DNA of 5,972 nt from CAYHWW01 sp964360145. GTDB taxonomy: Bacteria; Bdellovibrionota; UBA1018; CAYHWW01. The stretch covers positions 1 through 5,972 of the forward strand of contig CAYHWW010000198.1 in assembly GCA_964360145.1 (NCBI GenBank), read 5' to 3'. The position numbers were made by a program, and so were the translations under genes. Shown piece by piece: positions 1-5,972 of the stretch. Within the stretch, counting starts at the first letter, position 1. Each line of letters opens with the position of its first letter. The notes beneath the pieces were generated by a model. The model was not told the origin of the DNA and searched no databases. It saw nothing but the letters and a program-made list of their open reading frames with translations.

Positions 1-165
1 GTAAGCCGCGGGAGCGCCGGGTTCCTCCAGGGCAAACCCGCTGACCTGGGCCCCGGCTTCATTCAATAAGAAGCTCAACCAAGCGCCCTTGAAGCCCGTG
101 TGGCCCGTAACCAGTACCCGGCGGCCCTCATAGGCTTTGAGGATTTCAAACAGCCCAGCGCTCAT
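1..165 (-). CDS. rfbG: CDP-glucose 4,6-dehydratase, N-terminal part (runs off left edge)
   Basis: Reading leftward from an ATG at 165-163, the first 55 codons are open to the window edge. They begin MSAGLFEILKAYEGRRVLVT and continue into GHTGFKG at residues 21-27. That is the Rossmann-fold GxxGxxG dinucleotide site of the short-chain dehydrogenase family, and the VLVTGHTGFKG wording with a following W-L is typical of CDP-glucose 4,6-dehydratase. This cytoplasmic NAD-dependent enzyme turns CDP-glucose into CDP-4-keto-6-deoxyglucose, the branch point for 3,6-dideoxyhexoses such as abequose, paratose or tyvelose and for related sugars. Its start lies 4 bases after the stop of rfbF, so the two are surely co-transcribed and probably translationally coupled. 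No strong ribosome binding site is visible. The catalytic Tyr-x-x-x-Lys region is outside the window, so identity rests on the N-terminal motif plus the rfbF neighbour, a classic pair. Confidence 0.85.
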   Translation of the reverse strand, partial: MSAGLFEILKAYEGRRVLVTGHTGFKGAWLSFLLNEAGAQVSGFALEEPGAPAAY

Positions 166-169
166 CGGA

Positions 170-970
170 TTACCAGGCTTTCCAGGGGGCGCGGCCTGAA
201 TCCCAGAGCTGCTCCAGGTTTTTCTTGTCCCGCAACGTATCCATGGGCTGCCAGAAACCGTCGTGGGAATAGGCGGAAAGCTTTCCGTCCTTAGCCAAAC
301 GTTGCAAGGGCTCTTGCTCCAGAATGGTGGCATCGTCTTTGAGATAACGAAATACTTCAGGCGTGAAGACAAAGAAGCCACCGTTGATGCGGCCGCCGTC
401 GCCGGCAGGTTTTTCGGTAAAGCCCATGACCTTGTCGTTTTCATCCAGAGCCAAGCTGCCAAAGCGCCCCGGGGGAGCCACCGCGGTCACCGTGGCGGGG
501 CGACCATGGGCCAAATGAGCTTCATAGAGCTTGCGCACATCGATGTCCGCTAAACCATCGCCATAGGTGAGCATGAAATGCTTCTCCCGCTCCAGATAGG
601 GTTTCACGCGGAGCAATCGTCCCCCCGTCATGCTGTCTTCGCCACTGTCCACCAAGGTGACACGCCAGGGCTCCGTGCGACGCTGGTGCACTTCCATTTG
701 GCCCGTGGAGAGATCGATGGTGACGTCGCTGGTGTGGAGGGCGTAGTTCCGGAAAAATTCTTTGATGAGATAGCCCTTGTAGCCCAGGCAAATCACGAAG
801 TCGTTGAAGCCATGATGACTGTAGATCTTCATGATGTGCCAGAGAATGGGCATGCCGCCGATCTCCACCATGGGCTTGGGGCGGGTTTCTGTTTCCTCGC
901 TGAGGCGCGTGCCCAGGCCGCCGGCCAAAAGCACCACCTTGCAGCGGCTTTCATAGGTGTTTGCACTCAT
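170..970 (-). CDS. rfbF: Glucose-1-phosphate cytidylyltransferase
   Basis: This enzyme joins CTP and alpha-D-glucose 1-phosphate to give CDP-glucose plus pyrophosphate in the cytoplasm, the first step of the CDP-deoxyhexose pathway. The protein is a full-length nucleotidyltransferase of about 266 residues, close to the usual ~257. It has the nucleotide-binding signature LAGGLGTRLSEET near its N-terminus, then RPKPMVEIGG with the conserved lysine. YGDGLADID in mid-protein carries the metal-binding aspartate, and GFWQPMDT sits near the C-terminus. These motifs distinguish RfbF from the glucose-1-phosphate thymidylyltransferase family. I chose the ATG at 970-968 (MSANTYESR...). A GTG at 979-977 in the same frame is an alternative, and AAAGG lies 9 bases before it. 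The stop is TAA at 172-170. It is followed directly by rfbG and is divergent from fcl. Family assignment is confident; only the start is uncertain. Confidence 0.95.
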   Translation of the reverse strand: MSANTYESRCKVVLLAGGLGTRLSEETETRPKPMVEIGGMPILWHIMKIYSHHGFNDFVICLGYKGYLIKEFFRNYALHTSDVTIDLSTGQMEVHQRRTEPWRVTLVDSGEDSMTGGRLLRVKPYLEREKHFMLTYGDGLADIDVRKLYEAHLAHGRPATVTAVAPPGRFGSLALDENDKVMGFTEKPAGDGGRINGGFFVFTPEVFRYLKDDATILEQEPLQRLAKDGKLSAYSHDGFWQPMDTLRDKKNLEQLWDSGRAPWKAW

Positions 971-1029
971 GTTCAGCACTCTATAAGGCCTTTGTAGAAA
1001 ACAGCAAGCCCATGATAGCTTGAGGCTCC
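971..1029. promoter_or_regulatory. Divergent intergenic region, presumed back-to-back promoters
   Basis: Only 59 bases separate the rfbF ATG from the fcl ATG, so this stretch must hold the start signals of both operons unless one is read through from outside. On the minus strand TTGCTG (1007-1002) and TATAGA (985-980) are spaced 16 bases apart, a weak sigma70-like pair matching the consensus at 3/6 and 4/6. Its predicted start would fall almost on the rfbF ATG, which would make that transcript nearly leaderless. On the plus strand nothing is convincing: TTGTAG (995-1000 area) with CATGAT downstream is poor. GAGG (1022-1025) lies 4 bases before the fcl ATG and could act as a short-spaced ribosome binding site. 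The arrangement is seen; promoter activity is inference. Confidence 0.35.
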
Positions 1030-1977
1030 ATGACTTTTTCCGCCGACAAAGAAGCTCGGGTCTTCGTTGCGGGCCACCGCGGCCTGGTGGGGTCCGCCAT
1101 CCTGCGCAACCTTCAAGAGCGGGGACACAAAAACCTCCTGCTGCGTACCCATGGGGAGCTGGACCTGGCCAACCAAGCCGCCGTGAATCGCTTCTTCGAT
1201 GCGGAAAAGCCCCAGTATGTCATCTTGGCTGCCGCCAAGGTGGGCGGGATCAAGGCCAACTACGACGAGCGGGCCACCTTCCTCGCGGAAAATCTCTCCA
1301 TTCAGACCAACGTCATCATGGCCGCTGAAAAAACCAGGGTGAAGAAGCTCCTGTTCTTGGGCAGTTCCTGTATCTATCCCAAGTTCGCCCCCCAACCCAT
1401 AAAAGAAGAAAGCCTCCTCACCGGCGCCCTTGAGGTGAGCAACGAAGCCTACGCCATCGCAAAAATCGCGGGCCTCAAGCTCTGCCAGTATATGAACGAA
1501 ATGGGCCGCATGCGGGCCATTTCCGCCATGCCCACCAATATGTACGGGCCCGGGGACAACTACCATCCAGACAAGTCCCATGTGATTCCCGGCATGCTGG
1601 GGAAATTCCATAAAGCGAAAAAAGAGGGCCTCCCCTGGCTTGAGCTCTGGGGCACGGGCTCGCCCCTCCGTGAATTCCTCTACTCAGATGACTGCGCCGA
1701 AGCCCTTCTGACGCTCATGGACCGTTACGACGAACCGCAAACCATCAACGTGGGCAGCGGACAGGAGCTCTCCATCAAAGAGCTCGCCCAGCTCATCGCG
1801 GACACCGTAGGATTCACCGGCGAAGTGCGCTTCAATCCCCAATATCCTGATGGAACGCCCCGCAAGCTCCTCTCCAGCGAACGCATCAATGCGCTGGGAT
1901 GGAGAGCGCGCATATCCCTTAAGGAAGGCCTGAGAAGAGCCTACCAGTGGGCCCTGGACAATAATGCGCTGGATTGA
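1030..1977 (+). CDS. fcl: GDP-L-fucose synthase
   Basis: This is the bifunctional epimerase/reductase that converts GDP-4-keto-6-deoxy-D-mannose to GDP-L-fucose using NADPH, acting after Gmd. The 315 residues match the usual family size. The Rossmann motif is GHRGLVG at 15-21. The active-site set known from the E. coli enzyme (S107, C109, Y136, K140, H179) appears at a constant offset of five as S112, C114, Y141, K145 and H184, in the contexts LGSSCIYPK, NEAYAIAK and KSHVIPG. The C-terminal PDGTPRKLL and LGW signature of the family is also present. An in-frame TGA at 1021-1023 rules out any earlier start, fixing the ATG at 1030. Its 3' end overlaps the next gene by 14 bases. The usual partner gmd is present but lies one gene further on instead of adjacent. 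The gene is also called wcaG. Confidence 0.96.
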   Translation: MTFSADKEARVFVAGHRGLVGSAILRNLQERGHKNLLLRTHGELDLANQAAVNRFFDAEKPQYVILAAAKVGGIKANYDERATFLAENLSIQTNVIMAAEKTRVKKLLFLGSSCIYPKFAPQPIKEESLLTGALEVSNEAYAIAKIAGLKLCQYMNEMGRMRAISAMPTNMYGPGDNYHPDKSHVIPGMLGKFHKAKKEGLPWLELWGTGSPLREFLYSDDCAEALLTLMDRYDEPQTINVGSGQELSIKELAQLIADTVGFTGEVRFNPQYPDGTPRKLLSSERINALGWRARISLKEGLRRAYQWALDNNALD

Positions 1978-3315
1978 TGGTGGTTTTGTCCGACCGTTTT
2001 TAGTGGTGTACGTCATCTTAGCGTTCTTCGCGCCTCCCATGGCTTGGGGCGTGAAGAAGATCTTCATCGTCGACGGTTGGATCGCCCTTGCCGCCTTGGC
2101 GGGNNNNNNNNNNNNNNNNNNNNNNNNNNNNNNNNNNNNNNNNNNNNNNNNNNNNNNNNNNNNNNNNNNNNNNNNNNNNNNNNNNNNNNNNNNNNNNNNN
2201 NNNACCGCGCATCATGGGCGCTCTGGATCGGCATACTGGCACTCGCCCTGGTTTACTGGCACGGAAAGTATCGCCCCTCCTTAAAAGAGGATTTGGATTA
2301 TGCCCTCGCCTACGCGAGGGACAATGATGGGTTTCGCCCCTTCGACGCCGTACAGGACGGCATCCTGTGGTTGCGCTTCACAAGCTGGCTCGGAGCGGCC
2401 GTGGCCCTGGTTCTCCGTGCGAAACAAACATTCAAGAATCGGGAGGAAGCCCTGGGCTTCCTCGGACGCCTCTGGGGTGGCGCCTGCGTCGCCGAGTCGC
2501 TGCTCGCCCTCCTGGCATATCACTCGCCGCTGCGACAACCCTTGGGCACGCTCTACGGGTACGATCCAGACTATCTTGCTTGGGCCAACCGTCTCTATGG
2601 CAGTTTTTCATCACCCATCGAGTTGAGTGCGGTGCTCGCCATGGGCGTCCTCTGGTGGCTGGCCCAGGTGCGCACCCTAGGCCCTGGCGCCCGAAGAACG
2701 AGAGCGGCATTGGCGCTGGGGGTTTGTTCCGTTGGACTCATTCACACGAACTCTTATACTGCGGTGTTGGGCTGCTTCATGGGAGCGGCATTCCTCTTTC
2801 GTGGCTGGATTCTCCCGCGGTGGAAAATCTTAACCATAGTTTTGACCATCACCACCGCCTTTTTCGTTTACGCTTCAACCCAAGCGCATCAATGGGCCGC
2901 GGAGTATCCCTGGTTTTTCAAACTCCGCTTTCACGATAAAATTCCTAACCTCCTTTTCCGCATGAAGCCTTGGAAAATCTTCCTCGATTCGATCTTCTCC
3001 CGCTGGGACCATGCCCTGCTGGGAATGGGGTTCGCCCGAAGCCACAGCGACAACGGCTATCTCCAAATCCTGCGCACCGGGGGCTTGACGCTCTTCGCCC
3101 CACTCATGGCCTTACTTGTGATGCACTGCCGCAACATCATGGTTGAAGCAGAAAAGGGCCCTGCCCTGCTCTGGTCATCAGCCATCACCATCTGCGTTCT
3201 GACTTCCGCAATGGCTACCGACGTGCTCATTTTTAGAGCGGCGGGCACCCTGTTTTTCTGGGTTTTGGCGTTAAATCTTGCATTCCACCGCACCGCAAAG
3301 TATCCCATTAAATAA
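1964..3315 (+). CDS. Wzy/WaaL-like polysaccharide polymerase or O-antigen ligase, interrupted by assembly gap
   Basis: This is an integral inner-membrane protein whose coding sequence is broken by the N run. The first 46 codons start at the ATG at 1964, inside the end of fcl, and give one clear membrane segment (about residues 11-27) and the start of a second. After the gap the membrane-protein frame resumes at 2206 and runs 369 codons to the TAA at 3313-3315. That part shows about nine hydrophobic segments and, between the seventh and eighth, a long loop of some 70 residues ending in GMGFARSHSDNGYLQILRTGG. A large periplasmic loop with a histidine (codon 3043-3045) before xxNxYLxxLxxxGG is typical of the Wzy/WaaL family, which polymerises lipid-linked repeat units or ligates them to lipid A core. 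Which of the two cannot be told here. Its stop shares one base with the gmd start (TAATG). The two halves are in different frames across the 100 N, so a true gap length of 3n+2 is expected. The family is fairly secure; continuity is inferred. Confidence 0.8.
2104..2203. other. Assembly gap (100 N)
   Basis: Exactly 100 undetermined bases, the conventional placeholder for a scaffold gap of unknown size. It falls inside the polymerase gene. The open frame on the left (codons phased from 1964) and the one on the right (codon boundary at 2206) agree only if the true missing length leaves remainder 2 on division by 3, so 100 cannot be the real length unless there is a frameshift or sequencing error beside the gap. 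Confidence 0.98.
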
Positions 3316-4385
3316 TGAGAACCGCAGAGGAATTACTCCGCCTTGAGGATTTCGACGCGACTGCCCTGCCCCCACTCGGCGGCAAACGGGCACTGATCAC
3401 TGGCATCACAGGCCAGGATGGCAGCTACCTCGCCGAGCTCCTGCTGCGTAAAGGTTACGAAGTCCATGGCATGATTCGCCGGGCATCCACCTTCAATACG
3501 GGTCGCATCGATCACCTTTACCGGGATCCGCACCTGCCCGGAACCCGGCTCTTTCTGCACTACGGGGATCTGAACGACGCCAGTTCCATTCACCGCATCC
3601 TGGAGAAAGTACACCCCGACGAGATCTACAACCTCGCCGCCCAGAGCCACGTGCGAGTGAGCTTTGACGTGCCAGAGTACACCGCGGAGATCACGGGGCT
3701 GGGCTCCATCCGCCTGCTGGAAGCCATCCGCCAAACGGGTTTCGAAAAGAAAACCCGTCTGTACCAGGCTTCGAGCTCCGAGATGTTCGGCAAAGTTCTC
3801 GAAACGCCTCAAAACGAGGACACTCCGTTCTATCCTCGCAGCCCTTACGGCGTGGCCAAGGTCTTCAGCTTCTGGATGTGCAAAAACTACCGGGAAGCCT
3901 ACGGCATGCATGTGAGCAACGGCATCCTCTTCAATCACGAAGGCCCCCGTCGTGGTGAAACCTTCGTCACCCGCAAAATCTCCCGGGCCATGGTCGCCAT
4001 CAAGCAGGGCAGGCAGGAACATCTTTACTTAGGCAACCTGGACGCCAAGAGGGACTGGGGCTACGCCCGGGACTACGTGGATGCCATGTGGCTCATGCTG
4101 CAAGAACCCCAGGGCGATGATTACGTGGTGGCCACGGGGCAAACCCATTCCGTGGAAGAATTCCTCGATCTCGCCGGCGAAGAACTCAAAGTTGATTGGC
4201 GCAAGCACGTGAAGATCGATCCCAAATACTACCGCCCCACGGAAGTGGATCTGCTGCTCGGTGACGCGAAGAAAGCCTACACCAAGCTCCAGTGGCGCCA
4301 CAGCGTCACGTTCCCCGAACTTGTACGCCTCATGGTTCATTCAGAACTGAGCCAAGCATCGGTGCCCGCGGGACCGGAACGGTAA
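3315..4385 (+). CDS. gmd: GDP-mannose 4,6-dehydratase
   Basis: This NADP-dependent short-chain dehydrogenase converts GDP-D-mannose to GDP-4-keto-6-deoxy-D-mannose, which Fcl then turns into GDP-L-fucose. The 356-residue protein has ALITGITGQDGSYLAELLL with the GxxGxxG glycines at 30, 33 and 36. The catalytic strip QASSSEMFG follows, with S154 and E156 aligned to T132 and E134 of the E. coli enzyme, then PFYPRSPYGVAK with Y178 and K182. FNHEGPRRGETFVTRKI and LGNLDAKRDWGYARDYV are hallmark Gmd stretches. The start overlaps the polymerase stop by one base (TAATG), implying translational coupling. The N-terminus has about 22 residues before the Rossmann strand, where typical members begin within a few residues of it; there is no later ATG that would keep the fold. 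The last 16 codons overlap the convergent GT-C gene. The enzyme assignment is very secure. Confidence 0.97.
   Translation: MRTAEELLRLEDFDATALPPLGGKRALITGITGQDGSYLAELLLRKGYEVHGMIRRASTFNTGRIDHLYRDPHLPGTRLFLHYGDLNDASSIHRILEKVHPDEIYNLAAQSHVRVSFDVPEYTAEITGLGSIRLLEAIRQTGFEKKTRLYQASSSEMFGKVLETPQNEDTPFYPRSPYGVAKVFSFWMCKNYREAYGMHVSNGILFNHEGPRRGETFVTRKISRAMVAIKQGRQEHLYLGNLDAKRDWGYARDYVDAMWLMLQEPQGDDYVVATGQTHSVEEFLDLAGEELKVDWRKHVKIDPKYYRPTEVDLLLGDAKKAYTKLQWRHSVTFPELVRLMVHSELSQASVPAGPER
4337..4385. other. Convergent coding overlap (gmd / GT-C gene)
   Basis: These 49 bases encode the last 16 codons plus stop region of gmd on the plus strand and the final residues of the membrane glycosyltransferase on the minus strand. 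Both tails lie beyond the conserved cores of their families. No hairpin terminator separates the genes, so transcripts from the two sides should run into each other. Confidence 0.85.
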
Positions 4386-5773
4386 CGCACCACCGGCGTG
4401 GTGCCATGACCTCCAGGGGTGCCCTTCCATTCCATGAGGTCCCCGATGAACTCCAGGGGGAAATAATCCATCAGTGGCCCATCGATCCGCGTGGTTTTTT
4501 GGGCTTGGGGGGACCAGGCGTGGAGCTCTCGGGCGATGCGCACTTGCTCCACCAGCACAGTGCCAAAGGCCCTGGTGCGAGCGCCACCATTCTTGTGGAT
4601 GGCACCGGCGAGCAATACCAATGCCACGACGAGGGCGCCACCGTAGGTTGCCACGGTAAGCCGCCCCCACCGGGGCCAACGGCCCAGAAGGGCCGCCAGC
4701 CCCCGCCACAGGAAGTAGTACCACACCACCCATGACCCGTTGTGATAGTGGGGCTGGCGAAAGGTTTGTAGCTTGCCGTTGAACACCATGGCGAAAAGCA
4801 GAATGCCGAGACAGAGGGCATCCATGTGGTCCACGGAGTTGAATGCGCGTCGTTCCCGCAATGCTTTGACCACCCGACAGGCAACCACTGCCACTCCCGC
4901 CAGAAAAAGCGGCAGTGATAGTTCCGTGAGCAGCTCCACAAGTTTGCAGCCCCCGCCACCGCCGCAGGCGTAGTCCACCCAGGGGCTGTCAAAAAAATGC
5001 TCTAAGCCAAAGACGCTGAAAAAATGCCAGCCCTGCCAGGGAAAGAACCATGCCGCCCACTCTCCGCGCTGACCCGTCATCGGCGGTGCCTTGAGGAAAG
5101 CGGCGTAAAGATGACGGAGATAGAAGCCCATGAGGAGCCCCACGCTCAAAATGGCCACCGCGACGACGCCTTTGTGCTTCCAAAGCCAGCGCCGTTGGAA
5201 CCAGGCGGCATGACAAGCCACGGGAATCAGCACGGACAAGCTCATGAGGTGCGTGAGAAAAAGTATGGCCGCGGAATACACGCAGACAAGGAACCACCGA
5301 CGGGTCGGCTCAGCCATGAAACGAGCGTAGGCTCCCAGCAGCAGCGCCACGAAAGGTATGAGAAAGTTATTGTCCCAAAGTTGGCGACTATAAATATAGA
5401 GATAGGGTGACAGCAAAGCAAAGACCCCGCCCCACAGAGGGAGTGCCGCTCCGCGGGCGAGCCAGCTTAATCCCAACGCGGTCATGGCGGTGACCGCTAA
5501 GCCGCGAATGAGGCCCAACCACACGGGGTTATGGGTGATGTGAAGGATCAACTGATAAAACCAAACGGCGCCGGGCCCGTAGGGCATGTACTTGGTACCC
5601 GTCAGCGTATATTTGGCCCAAGTGCCCGCGGCATTGTGGCGAAGGGCCATCTGCATGAAGACCGGCTCGTCCACGTTGAAGCTCACGTCCCCCGGCCAAA
5701 GACAGAGCCAAAGGCAGGACAACACGACGGCGACGATGAATATATGATGATCTAGATTTTTTTTCTGAGGCAT
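4337..5773 (-). CDS. GT-C-type integral membrane glycosyltransferase, probably lipid-linked sugar donor (ArnT/PMT-like)
   Basis: This is a 478-residue polytopic membrane protein. An N-terminal membrane segment (about 9-27) is followed by NVDEPVFMQMA, with an acidic pair D35-E36 in the first extracytoplasmic loop. That is the hallmark position of the catalytic acid in GT-C enzymes such as ArnT and protein mannosyltransferases. A second typical element is SRQLWDNNFLIPF (129-141). About eight to ten further hydrophobic stretches follow up to about 390, then a soluble tail of some 80 residues. Such enzymes take sugars from polyprenyl-phosphate donors on the periplasmic face. An odd loop around 270-276 reads C-GGGGG-C. 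The ATG at 5773-5771 has only a weak GAG upstream. The stop TGA (4339-4337) lies inside gmd, giving a 49-base convergent overlap. Substrate and acceptor are unknown. I am confident of a GT-C-like fold and cautious about specific function. Confidence 0.75.
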   Translation of the reverse strand: MPQKKNLDHHIFIVAVVLSCLWLCLWPGDVSFNVDEPVFMQMALRHNAAGTWAKYTLTGTKYMPYGPGAVWFYQLILHITHNPVWLGLIRGLAVTAMTALGLSWLARGAALPLWGGVFALLSPYLYIYSRQLWDNNFLIPFVALLLGAYARFMAEPTRRWFLVCVYSAAILFLTHLMSLSVLIPVACHAAWFQRRWLWKHKGVVAVAILSVGLLMGFYLRHLYAAFLKAPPMTGQRGEWAAWFFPWQGWHFFSVFGLEHFFDSPWVDYACGGGGGCKLVELLTELSLPLFLAGVAVVACRVVKALRERRAFNSVDHMDALCLGILLFAMVFNGKLQTFRQPHYHNGSWVVWYYFLWRGLAALLGRWPRWGRLTVATYGGALVVALVLLAGAIHKNGGARTRAFGTVLVEQVRIARELHAWSPQAQKTTRIDGPLMDYFPLEFIGDLMEWKGTPGGHGTTPVVRYRSGPAGTDAWLSSE

Positions 5774-5816
5774 GTCTCAACGGTGCTCTGTGAGTGTATC
5801 AACGATATTGGTTTTT
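5774..5816 (-). promoter_or_regulatory. Leader upstream of the GT-C gene
   Basis: Forty-three non-coding bases lie between the GT-C ATG and the palindromic element. Read on the minus strand they hold GAG four bases before the ATG, a weak ribosome binding site. They also hold a TTGATA hexamer (about 29 bases before the ATG) without a convincing -10 partner. A promoter here, inside the element or beyond the window edge all remain possible. Confidence 0.2.
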
Positions 5817-5963
5817 GTAGATCGTCGAGAAAGGGCCAGATGCGCCGCGTGGCATATTGGGCAGGAGCCCAATATGTGGTCAGCGAAGCTGCGCCGGAGC
5901 AGGATGCGTAGGCGACGGGGCGACGACGACAACGAAGCAGATGGCCCTTTATCGACGATCTAC
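5817..5963. repeat. 147-base palindromic intergenic element (possible MITE/REP-like repeat or structured RNA)
   Basis: The left arm 5817-5843 and the right arm 5937-5963 are inverted repeats of 27 bases matching at 24 positions. The outermost 12 bases (GTAGATCGTCGA) are perfect. After one mismatch comes AAAGGGCCA, perfect, then a 2x2 mismatch, then TGC. The 93-base interior contains a nested perfect 10-bp hairpin (5853-5876), a small CAGC-GAA-GCTG hairpin (5880-5891 area) and a GACGACGAC run. No open reading frame of note lies inside. Such a long imperfect palindrome in the only sizeable non-coding stretch fits a dispersed intergenic repeat, a non-autonomous mobile element with terminal inverted repeats, or a structured leader or bidirectional terminator for the GT-C gene. 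The pairing is seen directly; the class is inference, since only one copy is in the window. Confidence 0.7.
5853..5876. repeat. Perfect 10-bp hairpin nested in the palindromic element
   Basis: CATATTGGGC (5853-5862) and GCCCAATATG (5867-5876) are exact reverse complements separated by the 4-base loop AGGA, and a G-T pair could extend the stem by one. It sits off-centre within the larger palindrome. No T-run follows on either strand, so it is not a canonical intrinsic terminator. Confidence 0.75.
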
Positions 5964-5972
5964 GCCTCCGCT

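Noticed and set aside
973..1611. Long minus-strand open frame opposite fcl
   Set aside because: It is the antisense shadow of a GC-rich gene with all active-site motifs on the plus strand; its translation is rich in G, H and V without any recognisable domain.
2044..2103. Start of the polymerase at the ATG at 2040s in the same frame as the part after the gap
   Set aside because: Before the gap that frame reads as a charged, non-membrane peptide, while the 1964 frame gives membrane segments and overlaps fcl as expected. The match in frame is an artefact of the 100-N placeholder.
2204..2284. Continuation of the 1964 frame after the gap
   Set aside because: It gives a short non-hydrophobic peptide ending at 2284, whereas the neighbouring frame continues a membrane protein for 369 codons.
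3333..4022. Long minus-strand open frame opposite gmd
   Set aside because: It is a shadow of the highly conserved gmd coding frame, with no start signal or motif.
5757..5764. Run of eight T as an intrinsic terminator
   Set aside because: No GC-rich hairpin precedes it on the plus strand. On the minus strand it is simply the lysine codons at the start of the GT-C protein.
5529..5780. Open frame overlapping the start of the GT-C gene on the same strand
   Set aside because: Its product is arginine-rich low-complexity sequence in a shifted frame of the GT-C gene, whose own frame carries the DE motif and membrane segments.
5817..5963. CRISPR array or tRNA in the right-end non-coding region
   Set aside because: There are no regularly spaced direct repeats, and the pairing is one nested palindrome without cloverleaf arms or a T-loop signature.

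Overview
The window is a piece of a bacterial surface-polysaccharide gene cluster, most likely O-antigen or capsule/exopolysaccharide. It carries activated deoxyhexose synthesis genes, a multi-membrane-span polymerase/ligase-like protein and a membrane glycosyltransferase of the GT-C type. The sequence is moderately GC-rich. A run of exactly 100 N (2104-2203) shows it is a draft scaffold with a gap. A CDP-deoxyhexose pathway together with a Wzy/WaaL-like protein suggests a Gram-negative organism. I cannot place the species; the style of the palindromic repeat at the right end reminds me of repeats in Desulfuromonadota/Geobacter-like genomes, but that is recollection only.

Layout: (1) 1-970, minus strand: rfbF (glucose-1-phosphate cytidylyltransferase) followed 4 bases later by the first 55 codons of rfbG (CDP-glucose 4,6-dehydratase), which runs off the left edge. 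(2) 971-1029: a 59-base divergent gap that must hold the start signals for both directions. (3) 1030-4385, plus strand: a tightly packed, overlapping set of fcl (GDP-L-fucose synthase), a Wzy/WaaL-like polysaccharide polymerase or ligase interrupted by the N gap, and gmd (GDP-mannose 4,6-dehydratase). (4) 4337-5773, minus strand: a 478-residue GT-C-like membrane glycosyltransferase whose 3' end overlaps the 3' end of gmd by 49 bases. (5) 5774-5972: non-coding, filled by a 147-base palindromic element (5817-5963) with 27-base arms and a nested perfect 10-bp hairpin.

How the genes fit together: Gmd converts GDP-mannose to GDP-4-keto-6-deoxymannose and Fcl converts that to GDP-L-fucose. RfbF and RfbG make CDP-glucose and then CDP-4-keto-6-deoxyglucose, the entry to CDP-3,6-dideoxyhexoses and related sugars. 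The two membrane proteins would act on lipid-linked glycans at the inner membrane. The points most worth a second look are the palindromic repeat element, the polymerase placed between fcl and gmd, the convergent coding overlap, and the reading-frame evidence that the N gap is not really 100 bases long.
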